DNA of 64,000 nucleotides from ZC4RG20 sp963782445 (lineage in GTDB: Bacteria > Pseudomonadota > Gammaproteobacteria > Steroidobacterales > Rariloculaceae): contig CAWAJM010000002.1 of the NCBI GenBank assembly GCA_963782445.1, positions 372,001 through 436,000 on the forward strand, written 5' to 3'. Position numbers and translations under genes: made by a program. The notes under the pieces are model-generated. The model worked only from the letters and a program-made list of their open reading frames with translations, was not told where the DNA came from and ran no database searches. Shown piece by piece: positions 42,278 through 53,702 of this stretch (position 1 is the stretch's first letter; each line of letters opens with the position of its first letter).

Positions 42278-43420
42278 ATGTTCGAACTAATGGACGGCTA
42301 CAGCGAAACGGCTGTGATCAAGGTGATCGGCGTCGGCGGCGGCGGCGGCAATGCCGTCGGCCACATGGTGCGCGCGGGGATCGACGGGGTCGATTTCATC
42401 TGTGCCAACACGGATGCCCAGGCGCTCAAGAGCGCCAAGGTCAAGACGAACCTGCAGATCGGCTGCAACATCACGAAGGGGCTCGGCGCGGGAGCGAACC
42501 CGGAAATCGGCCGGCAGGCGGCCATGGAGGACCGCGACCGGATCCAGGAGGTCATCGAGGGCGCCGACATGCTGTTCATCACGGCGGGGCTCGGCGGCGG
42601 CACCGGTACGGGCGCCGCGCCGGTCGTCGCGCAGCTCGCCAAGGAGCTCGGCATTCTCACGGTCGCCGTCGTGACGAAGCCGTTCACGATGGAAGGCGGC
42701 AAGCGTCTGCGCGTCGCCGAGCAGGGGATTGCCGAGCTCGGCCGCTTCGTCGATTCGCTGATCACCATCCCGAACGAGAAGCTGCTCTCCGTGCTCGGGC
42801 CGACGACGACGCTGCTCGACGCGTTCAAAGCGGCCAACGAGGTGCTGCAGGGCGCGGTACAGGGCATCGCCGAGCTCATCACGCGGCCCGGCCTCATAAA
42901 CGTCGACTTCGCCGACGTGCGCACCGTGATGTCGGAGATGGGGATGGCCATGATGGGCTCGGGCGTCGCGACCGGCGACGATCGGGCGCGCACGGCCGCC
43001 GAGGCAGCCATCTCCAGCCCGCTGCTCGAAGACATCAATCTCGCGGGCGCGAACGGCATCCTCGTCAACGTCACGGCCGGTATGGATCTCGGCATCGGGG
43101 AATTTCAGGCCGTGGGCGACACGATCAAGCAGTTCGCCTCCGACGACGCGACGGTCGTGATCGGTACGGTCATCGATCCCGAAATGTCGAGCGAGATCCG
43201 TGTCACCGTCGTCGCGACGGGCCTCGGCCAGGGCAATGCCCAGCAGGAGACGCCGATGCGCGTCGTGCGTCGGAACCGGACCCGGGAGCCGAATTTCGCG
43301 GATCTCGAGAAGCCGGCCATTCAGCGCAAGCGCGCGGTCGGCGACGGTATGCTCGGCGGTGGGGACGAGTTCGAGGATCTGCTGGACGTGCCGGCGTTCC
43401 TGCGCCGCCAGGCGGACTGA
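42278..43420 (+). CDS. ftsZ: Cell division GTPase FtsZ
   Basis: Tubulin-like GTPase that polymerises into the division ring. It has 380 residues from ATG 42278, behind AAGGAG. It shows IGVGGGGGNAVGHMV, NTDAQAL, the tubulin signature GLGGGTGTGAAPV, and NVDFADVRTVMSEMG (T7 loop). The C-terminal conserved peptide LLDVPAFLRRQAD, the docking site for FtsA and ZipA, is complete. It is separated from ftsA by about 50 bp, the first real gap in the cluster since rsmH. Confidence 0.98.
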   Translation: MFELMDGYSETAVIKVIGVGGGGGNAVGHMVRAGIDGVDFICANTDAQALKSAKVKTNLQIGCNITKGLGAGANPEIGRQAAMEDRDRIQEVIEGADMLFITAGLGGGTGTGAAPVVAQLAKELGILTVAVVTKPFTMEGGKRLRVAEQGIAELGRFVDSLITIPNEKLLSVLGPTTTLLDAFKAANEVLQGAVQGIAELITRPGLINVDFADVRTVMSEMGMAMMGSGVATGDDRARTAAEAAISSPLLEDINLAGANGILVNVTAGMDLGIGEFQAVGDTIKQFASDDATVVIGTVIDPEMSSEIRVTVVATGLGQGNAQQETPMRVVRRNRTREPNFADLEKPAIQRKRAVGDGMLGGGDEFEDLLDVPAFLRRQAD

Positions 43421-43534
43421 GGCGTCCCGCCTCCGGCCGGGTACGGCAGATATAGGGGAAAACGGGATGGTCGGGCATGGCTTGGAGCCGGGTGCCGCCG
43501 GGCGGCGGACGGCGCCCTGCGGGGGCATACTGGT

Positions 43535-43562
43535 TCCTTGCCGCCTGTTACGGCTCTATGAT
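43535..43562 (+). promoter_or_regulatory. Possible lpxC promoter
   Basis: TATGAT (43557-43562; five of six matches to TATAAT) stands about 105 bp before lpxC in the 246-bp ftsZ-lpxC gap. The -35 region (TCCTTG at 43535-43540, 16-bp spacer) is weak. A separate lpxC promoter is common in gammaproteobacteria. No other element was recognised in 43421-43666. Confidence 0.4.
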
Positions 43563-43666
43563 AGGTTGCTGCCGCGTTCGGCCCGCGGCCAGGCGGCCCC
43601 GGAGCGAATGTCGCGATCGGCGTCGGTGGGAGACGCCGAGCGCGCGCCTTCAGGAGTTTCGGCGGT

Positions 43667-44569
43667 TTGAAACAGCGTACTCTCAGGGATTCGGTCCGAG
43701 CGACCGGCATCGGCCTGCACAGCGGGGCGAAGGTTTATATGAACCTGCGGCCCGCCCCGCCCAATACCGGCATCGTGTTTCGTCGGCTCGATTTGCCCGA
43801 GCCCGTAGACATCCCGGCCTCGGCCCTGAATGTGTCCGAGACCACGCTCGGCACCACGCTCGAACACGACGGCGGCAAGGTCGCGACCGTGGAGCATCTG
43901 CTTGCGGCCATGGCCGGCCTCGGCGTCGATAACGCGTTCATCGATCTCACGGCCGCCGAAGTGCCGATCATGGACGGCAGCGCGGCGCCGTTCATATTCC
44001 TGCTGCAGTCGGCCGGCTTCGAGGAGCAGAATGCCCCGAAGCGGTTCATTCGCGTCGTCCGGCCCGTCGAAATCGAGGAAGGCGACAAATGGGCGCGGCT
44101 CGCGCCTTACGACGGCTATCGCCTGAATTTCGAGATCGATTTCGACCATCCCGTGCTGCGCAAGCACCGCCAGCGCGTCACGCTCGAGTTTTCGGCCACC
44201 TCGTTCCTGCGCGAGATCAGCCGCGCGCGAACTTTCGGCTTCCTCAAAGATCTCGAGACCTTGCGGGCTCGGGACCTGACGCTCGGCGGCAGCCTCGACA
44301 ACGCGATCGTCATGGACGAATACCGCGTGCTCAACGAGGACGGCCTGCGTTTCCGCGACGAGTTCGTGCGCCACAAGATCCTCGACGCCGTCGGCGACCT
44401 CTACCTGCTCGGTGCCTCGCTGATCGGGGAATTCTCGGGCCACAAGTCGGGGCACCGGCTCAACAACCTGCTGCTGCGCGAGCTGCTCGCGCATCCGGAG
44501 TGCTACGAAGAGGTCAGCTTCGAGGGCCAGCGGCCCTCGCCGGTCTCCTATCAGCTCGCGCCGGGTTAG
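43667..44569 (+). CDS. lpxC: UDP-3-O-acyl-N-acetylglucosamine deacetylase
   Basis: Zinc-dependent deacetylase, the first committed step of lipid A synthesis. It has 300 residues from TTG 43667, with CAGGAG 10 bp upstream. Zinc and catalytic residues are seen in TVEHLLAAMAGLGVDNAFI (His-79 type ligand and Glu), the DGSAAPF loop, HKILDAVGDLYLLG and GHKSGHRLNN. It ends LAPG; the last codons and the stop lie inside a 41-bp inverted-repeat arm shared with dciA. In E. coli it is controlled by FtsH proteolysis at the C-terminus, and here the tail is short and altered. Confidence 0.96.
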   Translation: MKQRTLRDSVRATGIGLHSGAKVYMNLRPAPPNTGIVFRRLDLPEPVDIPASALNVSETTLGTTLEHDGGKVATVEHLLAAMAGLGVDNAFIDLTAAEVPIMDGSAAPFIFLLQSAGFEEQNAPKRFIRVVRPVEIEEGDKWARLAPYDGYRLNFEIDFDHPVLRKHRQRVTLEFSATSFLREISRARTFGFLKDLETLRARDLTLGGSLDNAIVMDEYRVLNEDGLRFRDEFVRHKILDAVGDLYLLGASLIGEFSGHKSGHRLNNLLLRELLAHPECYEEVSFEGQRPSPVSYQLAPG

Positions 44570-44677
44570 AAAGAAAAAAGGGGTCAGAGCCCTTTTTCGC
44601 CCGTGACGCGCCCACAGATCGAGGCATCGGTAGGGAGCGAAAAAGGGCTCTGACCCCTTTTTTCTTTCTAACCCGGC
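44560..44677. repeat. REPIN-like inverted repeat, copy 2, with perfect 41-bp arms
   Basis: The arms 44560-44600 and 44637-44677 are perfect reverse complements over 41 bp, around a 36-nt spacer. The core AAAAAAGGGGTCAGAGCCC plus T-tract is the same as at 7970-8055, where the spacer is also about 36 nt and shares GACGCG. Here the arms reach into both convergent genes: the lpxC stop (44567-44569) and the dciA stop (44668-44670) lie in mirror positions, and both proteins end Pro-Gly. It can act as a two-way terminator (inference). Confidence 0.9.
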
Positions 44678-44940
44678 AGCACCTTGACCCGGAGCTGAGC
44701 CGCGCCGAGATCGGCCGCGCGATAGCGCACGCGCGCCGCCCAGGCTGGCGAATCCATGACGAGCACGAGTGCGCCGTCCTCGGCCAGCGAGGCGGCCACG
44801 AGGTGCTCGGCCTCGTCGGCCGGCAGCCGGGTCCTGATCTCCGCTGCGAAATCCCGGCGCTCGCCCGCCTTCCGGGCCAGGTCGGCCAGCCGGCCGCGGC
44901 CGAGCAGTTCGCCCAGCGAAATCGGGGACTTGGGGTTCAT
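44668..44940 (-). CDS. dciA: DciA/DUF721 family protein (replicative helicase loader type)
   Basis: DUF721-family protein; family members (DciA) load the replicative helicase DnaB in bacteria lacking DnaC. It has 90 residues from ATG 44940, or 101 from an upstream start at 44973. It shows LGRLADLARKAGE near the N-terminus and the characteristic LVMDSPAWAARVRYRAADLG segment. The position between lpxC and an M23 peptidase-secA pair is conserved in gammaproteobacteria. It ends in the shared inverted repeat, so its last residues (LPG) may have been altered by the repeat. Confidence 0.8.
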   Translation of the reverse strand: MNPKSPISLGELLGRGRLADLARKAGERRDFAAEIRTRLPADEAEHLVAASLAEDGALVLVMDSPAWAARVRYRAADLGAAQLRVKVLPG

Positions 44941-45216
44941 ATTGAGACCGACGTCAATGTTTCGTTGCGGCACTGTTGAGCGGAAATGAGTATCTGGGGC
45001 ATTCTATCCGAACGATCCACGGCCGGCCGCACCCCGCGAGGGGCGGATTCCGAGCCGCCGATCTGGCGGATTTCACTCCTGTAGACAGCGGGGTCGCCGG
45101 GTGTTCTCGAACAAGAATAAAGCCATTGCCTCGTCGACTGCGGGCGGCTGGCGGGCCGCTGCGCGCGGCGGCCGCTGCCGCATCGACAACGACCTGCAAT
45201 GCAGAGGAGACGGGGC
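44941..45216. other. Divergent dciA / M23 peptidase intergenic region
   Basis: This 276-bp gap should contain divergent promoters. GC-rich palindromic stretches (GGCCGGCC near 45021) are visible, but no hexamer pair is convincing. No gene was recognised here. Confidence 0.4.
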
Positions 45217-46137
45217 GTGCACCTGATCCTGCTCTGCAAGAACCGCGGCCAGATCGCCCAGCTTCGCGTCAGCTCGCGGCGGCTCTGGTTCGCAGTCGGA
45301 AGTCTGGCATTCGCCCTGGCGGCCGCGGCCTTCTACGGCGGACTGCGCCTCGCCGACGGCGCTGGCCTCAAGGACCCCTCCGCACAGATCGCGACCTGGC
45401 GCCACGAGCTCGATACGGAAAAGGCGCAGGTTCAAAGGACGCGCCAATCCCTGCAGCAGAATATCGACGCCCTGGCCCTCCGGCTCGGGCAAATGAATGC
45501 CCACGTCGTACGCCTCGATGCCCTCGGCAGCCGGCTGACCCAGATGGCCGGCCTCGGCGACGGCGAATTCGACTTCAGCGAGCCGCCATCGCTCGGCGGC
45601 CCCGAGGACCCGATCCCGCAGTCCGACTCGAGCGAGCTCGGCAACGTCATGGCCTCGCTGGACTCCCTGGGCAGCGAGCTCCAGGACCGCGAGCGCCAAC
45701 TCGGCGTGCTCGAGGACCTGCTGCTGCACCGCAAGCTCAACGCGGAGGTGCATCCCGAGGGCCGGCCGGTCAAGGCGGGTTATATCTCCTCGCACTTCGG
45801 CAAACGCACCGACCCGTTCACGGGCCGGCAGGCGATCCATAAGGGCCTCGACTTTGCAGGGCGTCTCGGCAGCAACGTCATCGCCGTCGCCTCCGGGATC
45901 GTCGTGTGGTCCGGCAAGCGCTACGGCTTCGGTCAGCTCGTCGAGATCGACCACGGCAACGGCTACGTCACCCGCTACGCGCACAATTCCGCAAACCTCG
46001 TCTCGGTCGGTCAGAAGGTCAAGCGCGGCCAGGTCATTGCCCGGATGGGCGAATCGGGGCGCGCCACGGGCCCGAACCTGCACTTCGAAGTGCTCCACGA
46101 CGGCCGCGCCGTCGATCCCTTGACGTACATCCACTGA
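45217..46137 (+). CDS. M23 family (LytM-domain) peptidase
   Basis: Membrane-anchored periplasmic protein with a LytM/M23 domain, probably acting on or regulating peptidoglycan hydrolysis. From GTG 45217 (AGAGGAGA just upstream): 306 residues, one membrane helix (residues about 24-45), a coiled coil (about 60-100, ELDTEKAQVQRTRQSLQQNI) and a C-terminal LytM domain. Zinc ligands HKGLDF and the final His in LHFEVL are present, but the first His of the HxH motif is Asn (GPNLHFEV). An upstream ATG (45199) is possible. This gene commonly precedes secA. Confidence 0.85.
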   Translation: MHLILLCKNRGQIAQLRVSSRRLWFAVGSLAFALAAAAFYGGLRLADGAGLKDPSAQIATWRHELDTEKAQVQRTRQSLQQNIDALALRLGQMNAHVVRLDALGSRLTQMAGLGDGEFDFSEPPSLGGPEDPIPQSDSSELGNVMASLDSLGSELQDRERQLGVLEDLLLHRKLNAEVHPEGRPVKAGYISSHFGKRTDPFTGRQAIHKGLDFAGRLGSNVIAVASGIVVWSGKRYGFGQLVEIDHGNGYVTRYAHNSANLVSVGQKVKRGQVIARMGESGRATGPNLHFEVLHDGRAVDPLTYIH

Positions 46138-46198
46138 CGGTGACGGGCCGCCTCGAATTGGCCGTCCGCTTTCCTTGCGGACTCGTAACCCCGCGCTG

Positions 46199-46228
46199 GT
46201 GACCCCAACCCGGCGATGCCCTTAGAAT
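46199..46228 (+). promoter_or_regulatory. Probable secA promoter
   Basis: GTGACC (46199-46204), an 18-bp spacer and TAGAAT (46223-46228; five of six) precede secA by about 100 bp. It lies in the 189-bp gap after the M23 gene. The translational secretion sensor SecM is not evident in the leader. Confidence 0.45.
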
Positions 46229-46326
46229 GGCAGCTTTTGGCAGCGGCCGTGGGCTTACCCGTGTGCGCGACGGCGCCATGGTTCGGCTGCGAACCAACGG
46301 CTTCCGGCCGCGTCTAAGGATTGATT

Positions 46327-49281
<2,955 letters not shown>

Positions 49282-49289
49282 GCGCGAAG

Positions 49290-49739
49290 GTGTCCGGCGC
49301 GACGAGTTCCGAAGATTTCGCAGTCGTGCCGCCGCGCCCAGCCGTCGACGTGCTCGTCGGCATCGTCATGGACGAGCGCGGGCGCGTGCTCGTGAATCGG
49401 CGGCCGGCCGGGACGCATATGGCAGGGTACTGGGAGTTTCCGGGCGGCAAGCGCACGGCGGGCGAGGGGCGGTTCGACGCCTTGCGGCGGGAGCTGCACG
49501 AGGAGCTCGGTATCGAGGTCCAGGAGGCGATCCCGATGATCGAGCTCGTGCACGATTATCCCGAGAAGCGCGTGGCGCTCGATGTCTGGCGAGTGCTCGA
49601 GTACGCGGGCGAGCCGCATTCGCGCGAAGGTCAGGAACTTCGTTGGGTCGCGCCGGCGGAGCTGGGGGGCATTGGACTGCTGCCCGCCGATACGCCGATC
49701 CTCGCTGCGCTGGAAACCGGCGCCGCCGGCAACGCCTGA
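49290..49739 (+). CDS. mutT: MutT-type Nudix hydrolase
   Basis: Likely removes 8-oxo-dGTP (MutT role) from the nucleotide pool. It has 149 residues from GTG 49290, 8 bp after secA. The Nudix box is complete: GGKRTAGEGRFDALRRELHE then ELGI, matching GX5EX7REUXEEXGU. WEFPGGK and the nucleotide-side strand LDVWRVLEYAGEPHSREGQE are like E. coli MutT, and the secA-mutT neighbourhood is the classical one. Other Nudix substrates cannot be excluded. Confidence 0.9.
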   Translation: MSGATSSEDFAVVPPRPAVDVLVGIVMDERGRVLVNRRPAGTHMAGYWEFPGGKRTAGEGRFDALRRELHEELGIEVQEAIPMIELVHDYPEKRVALDVWRVLEYAGEPHSREGQELRWVAPAELGGIGLLPADTPILAALETGAAGNA

Positions 49740-49754
49740 GAGCCCGGCTCTCAG
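49736..49754. terminator. Palindromic hairpin between convergent mutT and zapD
   Basis: CTGAGAGCC and GGCTCTCAG are perfect 9-bp arms around a single C. The mutT stop codon is inside the left arm. No T-run follows in either direction, so termination is only plausible. Confidence 0.4.
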
Positions 49755-49773
49755 CCGCCGAGAGAGGCCGAGC

Positions 49774-50586
49774 TCAAGCCAGCGCGAGCAGAAACTGCAC
49801 GTCTTGCGCGGCCTGCGCCGCCCGCGAGTCGACACCCTGCCAGCGCACGAAGCGCACGATGAAGCGGTGCTGACCGGCGCTGATCTCGGGATAGACGCCG
49901 CGATGCGCGGGCAGAATGACGCGGACGAGATTAAACTGTTCCGTACGCGGCAGATTGTGCTGATACAGTCCGCCCGTGGCCACGGTTTCGGTGGGCTGGC
50001 TCGTTTCGCGCGTGAGCCAAAGCAGTTCGCCGATGGCGTCGCAGATCGGCCGTAACTTGCCGATCCATTCGTCGAGCGTCTGCTCGCGATCCTTGGGCGG
50101 CAGATGCAGCCAGTAGCCGTAGTCCGGCACATCGAAGATGCAGGTGCCGCCGGGGATGGCGCTGCGATGCTTGATCGTGCTCAGGAACTCGCATTCCTTG
50201 AGCGCGTTCATGAATTGCGGACCGGCCTCGGCGAGCTGGCTGCGCATGGTGCCGAGCGTCTCGATGAGACCGTCGAGCCGGTGCGTGTCCACACCCGGCG
50301 TACGCCGGTAGCGGCCGAGCATGTCCGCGTGCCGCTCGAGCTCCTTGAGCACGTCCGTGCGCACGTCGCCGCGGCCGAGGATAGTGAGGATCTCGAGGAG
50401 GCTCGCGACGGCCGCCCGCGCTGCATATTCCGTCGGCTCCTTGGCGTGGAACAAGGCCTGCTCGAACAAGAACTCGATACGCAGGAACGTGCGCATACGC
50501 TCCGTCAACGGCTGTTCGAAGCGCAGATAGCCGTCGTCGCGGGGTCGGCTCGAGGCCTGGGCAAGGCTTTCGGCGGGGTCGGACAT
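49774..50586 (-). CDS. zapD: Cell division protein ZapD
   Basis: FtsZ-ring-associated protein that bundles FtsZ filaments. It has 270 residues, mostly helical in the N-terminal half (YLRFEQPLTERMRTFLRIEF, LFHAKEPTEYAARAAVASLL) with a C-terminal beta-barrel (GTCIFDVPDYGYWLHLP, HRFIVRFVRWQ). It is last in the minus-strand pilB-pilC-pilD-coaE-zapD run, a conserved gammaproteobacterial order. The start follows coaE by 5 bp. Confidence 0.95.
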   Translation of the reverse strand: MSDPAESLAQASSRPRDDGYLRFEQPLTERMRTFLRIEFLFEQALFHAKEPTEYAARAAVASLLEILTILGRGDVRTDVLKELERHADMLGRYRRTPGVDTHRLDGLIETLGTMRSQLAEAGPQFMNALKECEFLSTIKHRSAIPGGTCIFDVPDYGYWLHLPPKDREQTLDEWIGKLRPICDAIGELLWLTRETSQPTETVATGGLYQHNLPRTEQFNLVRVILPAHRGVYPEISAGQHRFIVRFVRWQGVDSRAAQAAQDVQFLLALA

Positions 50587-50591
50587 AACGT

Positions 50592-51227
50592 CTATTCTGC
50601 GCGTCCTGAATTCGGTGGGCAAACGTCTGTCGAGAGCGACAGATAGAGTGCGTGCAGCCGCTCGACCTGCCCGCGCGTCGCCGCTTTTTCGCCACTGTTG
50701 TCGACAACGTCGTCCGCGGCCGCGAGCCGCGTCGCGCGATCGGTCTGCGCGTCGATCATCGCGTCGGCCTCCCGTTCGTCGAGCCCGTCTCTGGCCATGA
50801 GGCGGCGGCGCTGCGTCTCTCGCGGGCAGTCGACGACGAGCACGCGGTCGACGAGCGCCGCGAAGTCCGTCTCGACGAGCAGCGGCACGGCGACGACCGC
50901 GTAGGCGGCTCCCTCGCGCTCGATCGCTTCGAGACGCGCGAGCAGCCGCTCCCGGATGCGCGGATGCAGGATGGCCTCGAGGCGCCGGCGCGCGGCGGGA
51001 TCGGCAAAGACGAGGCTGCGCAGCGCGCGGCGGTCGAGGCGGCCGTCGGCCGCCATGACCTCCGGCCCGAACTCGCGGCCGATCTCGGCGAGCGCGGGCT
51101 CGCCCGGCTCGACGACCTCGCGCGAGACCACATCGGCGTCGACAACCGGCGCGCCGAGCCGCTCGAACAGGCCGGTTACGAGCGTCTTGCCGCTCGCGAT
51201 GCCGCCCGTGAGACCGACGCGGAGCAT
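50592..51227 (-). CDS. coaE: Dephospho-CoA kinase
   Basis: Phosphorylates the ribose 3'-OH of dephospho-CoA, the last step of coenzyme A synthesis. It has 211 residues from ATG 51227. The P-loop is LTGGIASGKTLVTGLF, followed by DADVVSREVVEPG, VFADPAARRRLEAILHP, PLLVETDF and a lid with CPRETQRRRL. In-frame sequence upstream of 51227 has no family similarity. Positioned between pilD and zapD as usual. Confidence 0.95.
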   Translation of the reverse strand: MLRVGLTGGIASGKTLVTGLFERLGAPVVDADVVSREVVEPGEPALAEIGREFGPEVMAADGRLDRRALRSLVFADPAARRRLEAILHPRIRERLLARLEAIEREGAAYAVVAVPLLVETDFAALVDRVLVVDCPRETQRRRLMARDGLDEREADAMIDAQTDRATRLAAADDVVDNSGEKAATRGQVERLHALYLSLSTDVCPPNSGRAE

Positions 51228-51471
51228 CTTCGCCGCCCCGCCGATTACGGGGCCGCGAGCGGAGGCGCGGCGTGCTCGAAGGCGAGCGAGGACGCGTTGC
51301 GGCCGACATTCATTGGCGAGATCCCGGCCGCTCGACGGCGGCTCTCTCGGCATTCAATTGAGCGGGCCGCCGGCCGTCCTCGACGGCAGCGACTACCGTA
51401 CCAGGCGCAATATACCGCAGGAGTAGATTAAGGTTGAAAAGGGCCCGACAGACCTACGCAGGGCGCCGGCC
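51228..51471. other. pilD-coaE intergenic stretch
   Basis: This 244-bp non-coding stretch lies inside an otherwise tight minus-strand operon. No gene, strong hairpin or convincing promoter was seen. Its length suggests coaE may have its own promoter here (inference). Confidence 0.35.
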
Positions 51472-52353
51472 CTACCTGAGAAACTGGCCATACCAGCCCC
51501 ACAGCTGGTCGCCCCACAGAAGGGCGATCCAGCCCGCCGCGGCCAAATACGGCCCGAAGGGGATCGGCGTCTGGCGCGACTTGCCGGCCGCGAGCAGCGT
51601 GATCGAGCCGATGACGGCGCCGACCGCGGCGGAGAGCAGGATTACGAGGGGCAGCAGCTGCCAGCCGAGCCAGGCGCCGAGCGCCGCGAGCAGCTTGAAG
51701 TCCCCGAAGCCCATGCCTTCCTTGCCGGTCGCCAGCTTGAACAGGTGATAAACGAGCCAGAGGCTCAGGTAGCCCGCGGCCGCCCCGATCACGGCCGAGC
51801 GCAGCGTCACGAAGAGCGGTGCCCCGTCGAGGGCGACGAGACCGAGCAGCAAGCCGGCCCAGAGCAGCGGCAGCGTCATCGAGTCCGGCAGCAGGTGGTG
51901 ATCAATGTCGATGAGGGCGAGCGCGAGCAGCGTCCACGTGAACGGCAGCGCCGCGGCGAGCTGCCAGGTCGGGCCGAAATGGTAGGCGACCGCCACGCTC
52001 AGGAGTCCCGCCGCGGCCTCGACGATCGGATAGCGCCGAGAAATAAGGACCCCGCAGCCAGCGCAGCGGCCGCGCAGCAGCACGTAGCTCAGGACCGGAA
52101 TGTTCTGCCACGGCGCGATGCGCTGGCCGCAGCTCGGGCAGGCCGAGGGCGGCCACAAGAGATTGAACGGCCCCTCGCCGTGCGGCGGCGCCTCAAGCGT
52201 CTGCGCGCCGGCTTCGGCGCATTGCTCGCGCCAGGCCATTTCCATCATGATCGGCACGCGGTACGCGACGACGTTGAGGAAGCTCCCGACGATGAGGCCC
52301 AGGAGCCCCGCCGCGATGAGCAGGGCCGGGGGCCAGATGACGAAGATTTCCAC
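51472..52353 (-). CDS. pilD: Type IV prepilin peptidase/N-methylase PilD
   Basis: Inner-membrane aspartyl protease that cleaves type IV prepilin (and type II pseudopilin) leader peptides and N-methylates the new end. It has 293 residues and about eight membrane helices. The cytoplasmic loop has two CXXC pairs, CPSCGQ and CAGCG. The catalytic aspartates are in ALALIDIDHHLLPD and GMGFGDFKLLAALG. Same strand and order as pilC and pilB. Confidence 0.96.
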   Translation of the reverse strand: MEIFVIWPPALLIAAGLLGLIVGSFLNVVAYRVPIMMEMAWREQCAEAGAQTLEAPPHGEGPFNLLWPPSACPSCGQRIAPWQNIPVLSYVLLRGRCAGCGVLISRRYPIVEAAAGLLSVAVAYHFGPTWQLAAALPFTWTLLALALIDIDHHLLPDSMTLPLLWAGLLLGLVALDGAPLFVTLRSAVIGAAAGYLSLWLVYHLFKLATGKEGMGFGDFKLLAALGAWLGWQLLPLVILLSAAVGAVIGSITLLAAGKSRQTPIPFGPYLAAAGWIALLWGDQLWGWYGQFLR

Positions 52354-52424
52354 GTTGCTTCCGGCGTCGATGCGGGTCGGCGAACGAGACTCGGTCGGAC
52401 CTTCGGTCGCCGAGAGCGATTACC

Positions 52425-53642
52425 TTAGACGACCGAACCGAGCTTGAAGATCGGCAAGTACATGGCGATGACGAGACCACCGACCAGGACGCCGAGCACG
52501 GCCATGATCAACGGCTCGAGCAGACTCGACATGCTGTCGACGGCGTTGTCGACCTCCTCTTCGTAGAAGTCTGCCACCTTGCTCGCCATGTCGTCGAGCG
52601 AGCCCGATTCCTCGCCGACGGCGATCATCTGGTTGACCATGTTCGGGAACAGGCTCGTGTTCTCCATGGCCCGCTGCAGGCGCTGGCCGGTCGCGACCTC
52701 GTCGCGCATCCTGAGCACGGCCTTCTCGTAGACGATGTTGCCCGTGGCGCCGGCGACCGAATCGAGCGCCTCGACTAGGGGCACGCCGGCCGCGAACGTC
52801 GTTGCGAGCGTCCGCGCATAGCGGGCCACGGCCGACTTGTTGAGGATCGGGCCGAGGATGGGCAGACGCAGAACGGCGCGGTCGAGAAAATGGCGCAGGC
52901 TAGGGCTGCGCTTCTTTGCCTCGAGAAATCCGATCACGGCCCCCACCGCGAGTATGAGCAGTATCCAACCCTTGGTCTGCACGAACTTCGAAAGGTTAAT
53001 GACCATGCGCGTGAAGGCGGGCAGGTCCGCGCCGAAGCTCTGGAACAGCGATTGGAACTGAGGGATGACGTAGATCAGCAGGATGATCGTGACCACGATG
53101 GCGACGACGACGACGGCGGCCGGATAGAAGAGGGCCTTCTTGACTTTCTTCTTGATGGCTTCCGTCTTCTCCTTGTACATCGCGATCTTGTCCAGCAGCG
53201 TCTCGAGCGCGCCGGCCTGTTCGCCGGCCTCGACGAGGTTCACGTAGAGATCGTCGAAGTACAGAGGGTGCTTCCCGAGCGCCTGGGCGAGCGACGAGCC
53301 GCCCTCGACGTCCGCTTTGATGGCGAAAATGAGTCGTTGGACGGCAGCGTTATCGTGACCCGCGCCGATGATGTCGAACGACTGCACAAGCGGGATACCG
53401 GCCGTCATCATCGTCGCGAGCTGGCGAGAGAAAATGGCGATGTCTGCCGGAGTGACCTTGCCGTGGCTCTTGAAGAGCTGGCTCTCCTTTCGGATTCGAG
53501 TCGGCGCGACGCCCTGGCGTCGAAGCTCCGTACGAAGCTGTGCTTCGCTTTGAGCGACGGTCTTCCCCTTGACCTTCTTGCCGGCGCGGTCCTTGCCTTC
53601 CCAATTGAACGGGATTTCTTTGATCGCGGCGCTTTGAGCCAT
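52425..53642 (-). CDS. pilC: Type IV pilus inner-membrane platform protein PilC
   Basis: GspF/PilC platform protein that couples the PilB/PilT motors to pilus assembly. It has 405 residues. Two GspF domains (about residues 70-195 and 275-400) are each followed by membrane helices (YPAAVVVVAIVVTIILLIYV, and MAVLGVLVGGLVIAMYLPIF at the C-terminus). FSRQLATMMTAGIPLVQSFD and VGEESGSLDDMASKVADFYE are family signatures. It follows pilB by 60 bp. Confidence 0.96.
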   Translation of the reverse strand: MAQSAAIKEIPFNWEGKDRAGKKVKGKTVAQSEAQLRTELRRQGVAPTRIRKESQLFKSHGKVTPADIAIFSRQLATMMTAGIPLVQSFDIIGAGHDNAAVQRLIFAIKADVEGGSSLAQALGKHPLYFDDLYVNLVEAGEQAGALETLLDKIAMYKEKTEAIKKKVKKALFYPAAVVVVAIVVTIILLIYVIPQFQSLFQSFGADLPAFTRMVINLSKFVQTKGWILLILAVGAVIGFLEAKKRSPSLRHFLDRAVLRLPILGPILNKSAVARYARTLATTFAAGVPLVEALDSVAGATGNIVYEKAVLRMRDEVATGQRLQRAMENTSLFPNMVNQMIAVGEESGSLDDMASKVADFYEEEVDNAVDSMSSLLEPLIMAVLGVLVGGLVIAMYLPIFKLGSVV

Positions 53643-53702
53643 GACTGCCTAACTCCTTGAAGGCACAAGTGCGCGTGGAGGAACCGAACCGACTGAACGG
53701 CG

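Noticed and set aside
43477..43932. ORF in the ftsZ-lpxC gap running into lpxC
   Set aside because: Out of frame with lpxC and without any recognisable motif; the gap is better read as the lpxC leader.
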